Below, in pieces: positions 57,501 through 64,000 of a stretch of 64,000 bases of DNA. How positions within the stretch are numbered: position 1 is the first letter of the stretch; each line of letters begins with the position of its first letter. Origin of the DNA: Aurelia coerulea. Lineage: Eukaryota > Cnidaria > Scyphozoa > Semaeostomeae > Ulmaridae. The notes below the pieces were generated by a model that did no database searches, was not told the origin of the DNA, and was given only the letters and a program-made list of their open reading frames with translations. The DNA is taken from NCBI GenBank assembly GCA_039566865.1, contig CM076959.1, positions 12,135,501-12,199,500 of the forward strand, read 5' to 3'. The position numbers were made by a program, and so were the translations under genes.

Positions 57501-58972
57501 TGTGTCTTTATTCTTGTTGTTTTCGCCTCCAATTTACCCGAAGCAGCATGCTCAAATCAACTCCTAAATTCAAATCTGCAACGGCCTAAATTTTTCTGTG
57601 TTCTGTAAAAGCGAGGCCGTCCTCGTTTGCGATTTCTCCCTTGCTGACGGCGGGAAACTAACGAAGGGAATGGGAGTGAAAGATCGTTCGTTCCTTTGTT
57701 TGAATTTCTCAAGAGGCGTGTGCGTCCGAAATGACCTTATATGGAACTAGTCCACCTTTGTGACGTCACTGCTATGGCAAACTCATCCGGAGGGCAGGTT
57801 CAACTCGAACTTTCACGCAAACGCAACCTCTGTTGCGTTTTTCAAACTGAGGCCCTGTTGTTGCTGATTTCAGTCCTTTTTATGTTTGAAGAATGATTAC
57901 CTTTTGAAACTGCTTCTGAGCATATTTTCCAAAGGATTTTTGTTCAAATGGATAGAAATGAATACATTGATCACTGCAAAATGTGAAAATGAAACGAATA
58001 TCTGCTATATAAGAGCCATCAAGTTCACACACAAATATCACAGTGAGACACATGCTGGCCTTGTCATATCATCACAAACAAGCTGTGGCATTTCAGTGTT
58101 GTCGTTTTTATAATACCAATAAACTGCAATGTCTGATCAAAATCTGCAATGTCTGTTTGAGGAAAATCTGCAATGTCTGATCAAATAATTTTTATTGGTG
58201 TACGTCTGCTTTGTTTTTCCCAGGTACCTCATCATGATGTGGGCAAACAAATTCATCATGCACCAGTCTGCAAAGTATGGCACTTTTTCGACGAGTTTCC
58301 AGTGTGCATGCAAGTCAAAATTTAAAATCTCCAGTGTATGATGATGCCATCATACTCGATACCTGTGCATCCAGAGCAACTGTGTAAAGGCCTTTATTTC
58401 TTTGATGACACTTCTGATGTGTTGCCTCGATTCATATTGTCATTAAAAAGATAATCTCTTGCTTGTCGACCTTTGCCAAAATGTCATGAACAAAATTGAA
58501 TTGAAGTAAACTAGATATTCTAGGCCCATTCGTTGCTGCACTCGTTGGTTGTCCTGTGGCTGTGCTCTCTTTTGGTTGCATCTTTCTGGTTGAATCTTGG
58601 CTAGCAACACAGGTAGGCCATGTCACATCATCTTCAGTTTCAGGGGGCAAGGTTCTCGATGAGGTCAATTCAATTGTAAGTTAACAAAAAAAATCATCAA
58701 CACTCAAACCGATCGACAAGTCAGTCGTCCGCCATCTTTCACCATTCAACTACAAACATTACCCCCTGTCATGGCAGCTTATCTCGCATAGTTCCCTGTG
58801 TTTTATACATTTTATCATACATTTACTTTGTTTCCTCTCACCCATGGTAAACCAGTCAAGTCTGCACGCAGTTTACTTACCTTCAAAGCTTGATTTATAT
58901 CAAGAAATGCACCAAACGTATTTCCCATTTGAAGATTTATAATAGCTCTGCCCTCGTAAGCAGCTTTACAAC
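51403..58972 (-). CDS. TTC6: Tetratricopeptide-repeat protein, TTC6-like (partial, 7 exons)
   Basis: TPR proteins stack paired helices into a superhelix that binds partner proteins; the partner here is unknown. Seen, in transcript order: 58881-58972, 57218-57265, 55426-55548, 55040-55117, 53455-53503, 52271-52369 and 51403-51533. All have AG/GT borders and consistent phases, giving 206 complete codons. TPR-like units succeed one another: AYEGRAIINLQMGNTFGAFL, NRGVINQFMGDKVNAMRDYQ, ALAYYNAANLYFGHRQFQQA, HIYFNRGNLHASMERYNDAE and ALVYKRRADIRGKLSMKTEA. The order and several motifs (NRGVxNQFMGD, ALAYYNAANLYFxHRQF, DALVYKxRADxRGK) match my memory of the C-terminal part of vertebrate TTC6. 5' exons lie upstream or outside the window. 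The stop codon was not found: the last exon ends in phase 0 at a donor, so at least one terminal exon is missing. Confidence 0.85.
51540..52265 (-). other. TTC6-like intron, nothing recognised
   Basis: No repeat or exon was identified. The same holds for 52375-53090. Confidence 0.5.
52271..52369 (-). CDS. TTC6: TTC6-like exon f
   Basis: 99 nt, acceptor CTTTTAG, donor GTATGT. Encodes ELCPQAAHIYFNRGNLHASM then ERYNDAEKDYTA, a textbook TPR (YFNRGNLH, YNDAEKDY). Confidence 0.92.
53105..53377. mobile_element. 273-bp MITE with 9-bp target duplication
   Basis: Near-perfect inverted arms of about 70 bp (TAGCCTACGCATAGACCCAT outward, with AAAGGAGGAAAGGGTC and GAGCAAAGGCTTGCTAC). Direct repeat GTATCGTGT at 53096-53104 and 53378-53386. 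A 9-bp duplication is typical of Mutator-like (MULE) elements. It sits in a TTC6-like intron. Confidence 0.9.
53455..53503 (-). CDS. TTC6: TTC6-like exon e
   Basis: 49 nt, acceptor CTCTAG, donor GTTTGT. Encodes VMLRDMKGALKDFDTA plus one base: second helix of the TPR begun by exon d. Confidence 0.85.
53610..53922. mobile_element. Truncated MITE of family 2
   Basis: Matches the right ~300 bp of the 7883-8410 element (TTTATGACC, ATGCCTGGAAAAATAA, AAACAGGAGTAC, TTTGGGACACCTGG), with TA at 53923-53924. The left half is missing. Confidence 0.75.
53925..54091 (-). CDS. Possible transmembrane exon of an unknown gene
   Basis: The minus-strand open frame reads GGNSDDLMFISAMIGTVIVF, then FALSFLLIIKKDRRNAKNPP and a basic tail. 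That looks like a short extracellular stalk, one ~22-residue membrane helix and a positively charged cytoplasmic stop-transfer. A family-2 MITE is inserted right after it. There is an AG just upstream but a poor pyrimidine tract, and no matching next exon. It may be a fossil exon or chance. It lies in a TTC6-like intron on the same strand. Confidence 0.25.
54360..54894. mobile_element. TTAA-flanked MITE, AGGGGCAGTC tips
   Basis: AGGGGCAGTCAGACGTGA and its exact inverse, flanked by TTAA (54356-54359 and 54895-54898). 535 bp. The TTAA target suggests a piggyBac-type origin. No ORF. Confidence 0.85.
55040..55117 (-). CDS. TTC6: TTC6-like exon d
   Basis: 78 nt, phase 0, acceptor CACACAG, donor GTAAGA. 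Encodes ALVHYDRAIGWNSMDESAVL and NRAITK. Confidence 0.88.
55426..55548 (-). CDS. TTC6: TTC6-like exon c
   Basis: 123 nt, phase 0, acceptor ACTAG, donor GTTTGT. Encodes FMGDKVNAMRDYQAALKRDP then TYALAYYNAANLYFGHRQFQ and Q; canonical TPR spacing (Asn/Ala/Tyr pattern). Confidence 0.9.
55870..56215 (+). mobile_element. Short retroelement with LINE-like 3' end (copy b)
   Basis: Shares the 5' body with 50900-51285 (AGCAGTGACGAGCACGGTTG, CGTTTTTCTCTC, CGCCTATGTCAGCTTAACGT) and a LINE-type 3' UTR ending in ATTAAATATAAAGAAGAAAA. Confidence 0.55.
56230..57215 (-). other. TTC6-like intron, unassigned
   Basis: No exon recognised. A TTAAAGTGCCACTAAACC motif at ~56591 looks like a MITE tip, but I did not find its inverse. 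Confidence 0.4.
57218..57265 (-). CDS. TTC6: TTC6-like exon b
   Basis: 48 nt, phase 0, acceptor TTGCAG, donor GTCAGT. Encodes IEETAEFLTNRGVINQ, the first helix of a TPR unit. Confidence 0.85.
57445..58846. mobile_element. 1.4-kb element with ~44-bp perfect inverted ends
   Basis: CATGGGTGAGAGGAAACAAA at 57445 continues for about 44 bases and is repeated exactly in inverse at 58803-58846. It nearly fills the intron between TTC6-like exons a and b, ending 34 bp from the exon-a donor. No target duplication was seen. Contains a 78-residue minus ORF. Confidence 0.65.
58432..58668 (-). CDS. Small ORF in the 57445-58846 element
   Basis: A 78-residue frame, rich in Thr/Ser/Pro in its first half (RTLPPETEDDVTWPTCVASQ), then a more helical end (FNFVHDILAKVDKQEIIFLM). 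No family recognised. It could be a remnant of a transposase gene or a chance frame. Confidence 0.25.
   Translation of the reverse strand: MTSSRTLPPETEDDVTWPTCVASQDSTRKMQPKESTATGQPTSAATNGPRISSLLQFNFVHDILAKVDKQEIIFLMTI
58881..58972 (-). CDS. TTC6: TTC6-like exon a
   Basis: 92 nt, acceptor TTCTAG, donor GTAAGT. Two bases complete a codon from an exon I did not find; then CKAAYEGRAIINLQMGNTFG and AFLDINQALK, a TPR unit. Confidence 0.85.
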
Positions 58973-61404
58973 CTAGAAGGAACAAACATGAGAGCTGACT
59001 GAGATGAATTGAACATGACTTCAGAATCATTTCTAGGTTTCTATTTTAAGACTCTATTCAAAGTCAGTTCTAATTATATCTTACAAGACACTTTTTAGAA
59101 ACAATAATACATCAAATTAAAGTCCTTTAAATAGTAAATGATGCAAACGTAAAATGACGAAAGGTGTGGGTTATTTGCAATCTTCGCATTGGCCCAAGGT
59201 TGTCCAAGAAAGTCCCTACAATGCTGCATTTGCACAGAGTATAAATTGCGGCTAGCACTGCCTATTTGAAATAATAATACATCCACAACAATATGAGGTT
59301 ACCTTTAACCAAGGCTACTAGAGTTAAGCCTTGAGAAACAGTGTTTTGGGCATAACCCGGAGATAATCTCTCGTACTATTTCAGTCGAAGATTGGAGCAG
59401 TACGAATAAATCGAATAACTCAGACCTATCTTAAATTTACGATTTTTTCGTTACAGAAATGTAATGTATTTTGTTTCAAACAAACCATACATTTTTTAAA
59501 GCTGAAATGCAAGAGCCAAGGGCAGTTCAAGCTGACCAAACTGATAACGTATCATCTCATAATTCAACAGGCCTTGCGAAATTGCTTTGAATATAATTCT
59601 ATTCCAGTTTTCTTAACATTGGATTTTGCAATACTCTTTCATTTTCAAATTGCTTAATCTCAGAGCCTACGCATTTTGTTGGAAACAGCAAGTCGTGTAT
59701 AGACCTTATTTTCACTGACCAGCCGAACTTGTTTGTGGAAACAGAGGTCCATCCTTCACTGGATCCGGTTTGTCATCACAGCATAATTAGTGGCAAAATT
59801 AATATCAGATGTCCACCCGTCCCTTCTTTAAACAGGAAAATTTGGGATTATGATAAGGCGAATACTAATGCAATACGCGAAAGCATCCTAAAATTTCCCT
59901 TTGAAGTTCACCTTTCTAATCTTTCTCCCAACGAGCAAGCTAGTTTTTTCACGGAAACTCTTCTGAATGTTTTCTCAAATTTCATCCCCAATCAATATAT
60001 CAAAGTCAAACCACGTGACCCACCTTGGTTAAATCGTGATATTAAGAATCTTCTGATGCGTAGTAAAAGAGCCTACAAGAAGTTTATCCGGAGGGGTTGT
60101 AGGGAGGAAGAAAGAGAGCAAGTCACTTTACTGAGGGAAGATGTAAGCCGTTCAATCGAAAATGCTAAGCAAACTCATCTCGAAAAACTAGGTAATGATC
60201 TTGCAAACAAGGACACCGGAATAAAGAAGTATTAGTCCATTATCAATAGCTTTTTCAACAAGAACAAATTCCCTGTCATTCTCCCACTTCTGGTTAACGA
60301 CGTGTTTGTGACTAATTGTACCAAGAAAGCACAATTCTTTAACGCAAACTTCGTTCAACAGTGTTCCCTAATTGAAACTGGAAGCTCACTTCCACAATTT
60401 CATTCCTTGACTGACCAAAGGTTGGATTCTTGCAATATCACAGAAGAGAATATTTTGAAGTTAATTCGCTCGCTTGATCCTAATAAAGCGCATGGTTGGG
60501 ATGGAATATCTGTAAGAATGATTCGTATCTGTGACTTCTCAATCGTGACCCCACTTAAAATCATTTTTAAAAACTGCCTTGAAAACGGAGTATTCCCAAA
60601 AATATGGAAAAAGGGCAATATCGTTCCCATTCATAAGAAATCTTCCAAACAATTGATAAAAAATTATAGGCCTATCTCTCTTCTGCCAGTCTTTGGAAAA
60701 ATGTTCGAGAAAGTTATTTACTTGAGCATTTGTGAATACCTTGAAAAAAACGGTCTTCTTTCAGCTAAGCAATCTGGTTTTAGACCAGGTGACTCGACAA
60801 TAAACCAGCTACTAGCAATTACCCATAAATCTTTACTGCCTTTGACTGTAATCCCTTAGATGCAAGATCTGTTTATCTGGACATTTCCAAAGCTTTTGAT
60901 AGAGTGTGGCATGATGGCCTCATTTTCAAGATCCAAAGATGTGGAATTAGTGGTAAACTGTTGCAACTCCTCGCTAGTTTCTTATCCGAGCGTCAACAAA
61001 GGACTGTTATAAATGGTAAAGGCCCATGTTGGGAAGATGTATCAGCTGGTGTACCACAAGGATCGATCTTAGGTCCCCTTTTATTTCTCGTTTATATCAA
61101 TGATCTACCAGATGGATTGAAATCGAATGCTCGCATATTTGCAGATGGTACGTCCTTATTCTCAGTTGTTCTAGATCCTCTTTCTTCTTCTGATGTTCTT
61201 AATTTTGACCTTAACCTGATTAAATCATGGGCGCACCAGTGGAAGATGTCGTTTAATCCTGACCCATCGAAGCAAGCTGTACAATTGATTTTTTCTCGGA
61301 AGAGAGCACCTCTGAACCACCCCCAAATCCACTTTAATGACATACAAGTCTCTTCAGTTAATGAGCATAAACACCTTGGCCTTATTCTTGATAAAAAGCT
61401 AACT

Positions 61405-61916
61405 GGAAGGATATAGAATATTTGTACAAACGAAGAGTTGCTTGCTTAACCCACAAAGCTTATTACGGAGAAGCACCAGAAGATAAACTGCCTCATAAAA
61501 AAGAGTGAAGCAAAGAGATCTCTCAGGGGCAATTTGAAAATAGAGTTACCAAGATCTAGGACAGAACTGGGGAAGAGATCATTCAAACGTCACGCTGCAA
61601 TCATTTGGAATTCTCTTACTACAGTTGTGAAAAGATCAAGTAGTATTTACTCTTTCAAGAATCAAATCAAGGGAAACTCCCTTGCATTGGATAGGATTCA
61701 TTTTGGATCTACATCAACGGTAAACAACAAAGACACAAGCACTTTCTTTTATTATTAACTTACTTTTAAAGGATTTTAAAACTTTTATGCCGAAATTTTG
61801 TATACGCTTTAATGTTTATTTAGTTGAGTAAATAGCAGGACCACATCAGCCTTGTGCTGCCACTAAATTGTCCTGCTTTACCAAAAAAAATGTATGTATG
61901 TATGTATGTATGTATG
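61405..61916 (+). mobile_element. LINE 3' fragment nested in another LINE
   Basis: Interrupts the host frame between LDKKLT and FSSHIKDLL. Encodes a CR1/L2-like C-terminus (SFKRHAAIIWNSLTTVVKRS, SIYSFKNQIK) and a 3' UTR ending in a (TGTA)n run. TAACT flanks it on both sides (61400-61404 and 61917-61921). It belongs to a different LINE clade from its host. Confidence 0.85.
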
Positions 61917-61918
61917 TA
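61891..61918. repeat. (TGTA)n microsatellite at a LINE 3' end
   Basis: Seven TGTA units at the 3' terminus of the nested fragment. CR1/L2-type LINEs often end in short tandem repeats instead of poly(A). Confidence 0.9.
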
Positions 61919-63419
61919 ACTTTCTCCTCCCACATAAAAGATCTTCTTGGTAAAGCTAACAAAGGAATAGGTATGATTAAACTTCTTTCCCGCTACCTGC
62001 CACGCCCTTCACTTAATCAAATCTATAAGTTGCATGTCAGATCACATTTTGACTACTGTGACATAATTTACCATGTTCCACCAGTGGATAATCCATACTC
62101 ACATGAATGCACACAAAGTCTCCTTATGAATCGACTCGAATCGATGCAATACAATGCCGCCCTTGCTGTCACTGGTGCATGGAGAGGTACTTCTCGGGAA
62201 AAACTCTATAAAGAATTAGGATGGGAATCGCTCAGTAATAGGAGATGGTACAGAAGGTTGGTTCTTTTCTTCAAAATCGTCAAGGGCCTCGCCCCTGCTT
62301 ACCTTTCCTCGTTACTTCCAGAGATGAGAGAACAAAGCTATGCACTTAGAAACACCAACAGCATCGCAGTACCAAAACGACGAACTGACGCTTTCAAAAA
62401 CAGTTTTTTCCGCATTGTATCAACGAATGGAATAATCTAAGCCTAGAGTTTCGTGAATTAAGGTCACTTTCACTTTTTAAAACCAGATTGACTAGTTTAG
62501 TAAGACCAGTGAAAAATCAAATCTTTGGTATCCATGACCCCTCAGGTGTGCGTAGATTAACTCAACTGAGAGTAGGTTTAAGTCCTCTGCGAGAACACAG
62601 GTTCAGACACAACTTCCTTGATACCACCGATCCAATGTGTCTAACAAACGACGGTATTGAAACTACCACCCATTTTATGCTGCTCTGCCAAGAATACGCT
62701 ATCCACAGAACTGTGCTCCTTGACAGAGTAACCTCCATTTGTGCATCCCATGGAGTGAACTGTAATATGTTGAACGATGTAGAACTGCTCACACTCCTAC
62801 TCTATGGCAATGATCGCTTTAGTGAATCTTCGAATATGAACATTCTCTTGGCAACAATCACTTACATTAATACTACAAAAAGATTTAATTAAGCTGCACC
62901 CCTTTTTCTCCGTCTTCTTTGTTTGTGTCCTTCGTGTAACATGTGATCTTTGTGTGCCGGAGTTATTCCAATAGGGATCACACGATATATATCAGCCCGC
63001 CTTGTTCCATACAGCGCCAAAACTTTTAAAGCGCCCTTGGCGGCATATAAATATCCCTTACCAAAGGATTTATTTCATAAGTAAGCACTAAGGGTTCCAA
63101 TTGGAATAGAAACGGCTTCTGTGTTTTGTTAGATTGTCGGTGTTTGTTTGTTCATCGTTGCTTGTTGGCTGCAGGAGAGATGTGCTTGTTCACACCTCTT
63201 GTGGTATAGTTGTGTAAATCGTCTTGTGAATCGTCTCGTATTATGTTGTAATCGTTTTCGTATTTCGTATTATGTTGTAATCGCATTGTTAATTCAATTT
63301 GTGCTGTATCTATTAGAAGTTTCTTTTGAATTATGAAAAAATTGTATTAGCTTTACTAAGTTGTTGTTAGATTATCTGTAGTTTTGTAAATTTTTCACTG
63401 ATATAAAAAAAATTGCTTT

Positions 63420-64000
63420 TCTGGTCCCTCCAATACAAAGAGAGTTTAAAAATCGGCCTTTCGACTTCACAGATTTTTCAAACTATTTTTCGCTCCTTTC
63501 AAGGCCACGATATTGGTTCTATTTTTAGATGAAATTTCAGGAAGCTCGACGCAATCCTAATGGTGACGCTTTTCTAGGTCATTGCTTTTCTAGGTCATTA
63601 CCGTTCCGTGTTGGTCGCGATTATTTCTGGTAGATTTGCGGATAGATCTGGGAGAGGGGGGCACTCATATATTTTTCCAAATGGGGATGTGACATAGAGC
63701 AGGAGGGTATCATTTCAAGGATTTCTACTCCAGGACATGGTACCACTTTTTTATAGCCAGCTCCATGACAGGCTTCATATTTTTCATTATTGACTTCGTA
63801 ACGTGGTCGTAGGCTATTTGCACTTCGCAAGTACGATTTAAATCATTTGGATGGTAACATTTCCGAATTTCCTGACCGATGTCTAAAAAATCAAGGGCTG
63901 CGCACAACTTTCTTTCCAGAAACGTAAGGATAGGGTATTTTTTTTTTTAACTTTTCTCTGGGATAGGGTATCACTTTCGGGAATTTGACTCCAGGACAAG
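63420..64000. other. Unassigned window end
   Basis: No gene recognised. Repeated strings CTCCAGGACA (63730, 63992) and GATAGGGTAT (63930, 63962), and a doubled TTTTCTAGGTCATT near 63572-63600, suggest a repeat running off the window. Two overlapping minus ORFs of 60-69 residues resemble nothing known. Confidence 0.4.

Larger units (their letters stand above)
59640..63413 (+). pseudogene. Decayed LINE with endonuclease remnant and 3' UTR
   Basis: Same family as the LINE at 9136-11039. It starts inside the endonuclease domain (SCIDLIFTDQPNLF, then HPSLDPVCHHSIISGKIN). The linker and RT follow: [58 protein letters not shown]. The catalytic block is FADGT, so the second Asp is lost. Breaks seen: a TAG near 60234 replacing an expected Trp codon, a frame shift near 60840, an inserted LINE tail (61405-61916), and a frame shift near 62410. 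The C-terminal FGIHDPSGVRRLTQLRVG and PMCLTNDGIETTTHFMLLCQ are kept, ending TTKRFN and stop at 62890-62892. The 3' UTR runs to an A-rich end at ~63402-63413. Not functional. Confidence 0.9.

Noticed and set aside
59095..59286. Candidate upstream TTC6 exon
   Set aside because: The frame (SASRNLYSVQMQHCRDF) lacks the TPR pattern, and its phase does not clearly fit the 2-base start of exon a.
59300..59345. Donor-like site with frame TLVALVKG that would join exon a in phase
   Set aside because: The phase fits but the residues do not look like a TPR helix and there is no convincing acceptor; treated as chance.

Overview
This is a window of an animal nuclear genome. It is AT-rich, with small exons separated by repeat-filled introns with GT/AG borders. 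Two conserved metazoan genes can be followed exon by exon, and mobile-element debris makes up most of the rest. The content fits a marine invertebrate, and a cnidarian is plausible, but the sequence does not fix the species. There is nothing prokaryotic and no CRISPR array.

Layout. (1) 1-18.5 kb, + strand: the 3' half of a cytosolic cysteinyl-tRNA synthetase gene (CARS1). I find 11 exons whose splice phases all agree and which together encode 366 residues, from just upstream of the KMSKS loop to the stop at 18461. The catalytic N-terminal half lies left of the window. Its introns hold many palindromic MITEs (TA- or TTAA-flanked) and 5'-truncated LINE copies. (2) 18.8-23.4 kb: a TA-flanked MITE split by a 3.8-kb insertion that itself contains ~1-kb repeats. 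(3) 23.4-25.7 kb: no recognised gene. (4) 25.7-50.15 kb: two head-to-tail, near-identical units of about 12.1 and 12.4 kb. Each carries a ~5.7-kb long-inverted-repeat (foldback) element, a 163-bp satellite, a palindromic MITE, an ACTACC-rich minisatellite and a 5'-truncated LINE. (5) 51.4-59.0 kb, - strand: the 3' part of a tetratricopeptide-repeat gene, best matched to TTC6. Seven exons with consistent phases encode about 206 residues, and the introns again hold MITEs. (6) 59.6-63.4 kb, + strand: a decayed LINE with another LINE tail nested in it. (7) 63.4-64 kb: nothing recognised.

How it fits together. CARS1 and TTC6 are convergent, with their 3' ends facing a ~33-kb repeat-rich gap. There is no sign of functional linkage between them. 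CARS1 charges tRNA-Cys in the cytosol; the TPR protein is presumably a scaffold. The most informative parts of the window are structural: the 12-kb tandem duplication with one sharply bounded patch of divergence over its LINE, the foldback element with decayed subterminal repeats, and several insertions whose order can be read from target-site duplications.

All family assignments rest on recognition by eye; no database search was possible. Exon borders were checked by hand for GT/AG and for phase.
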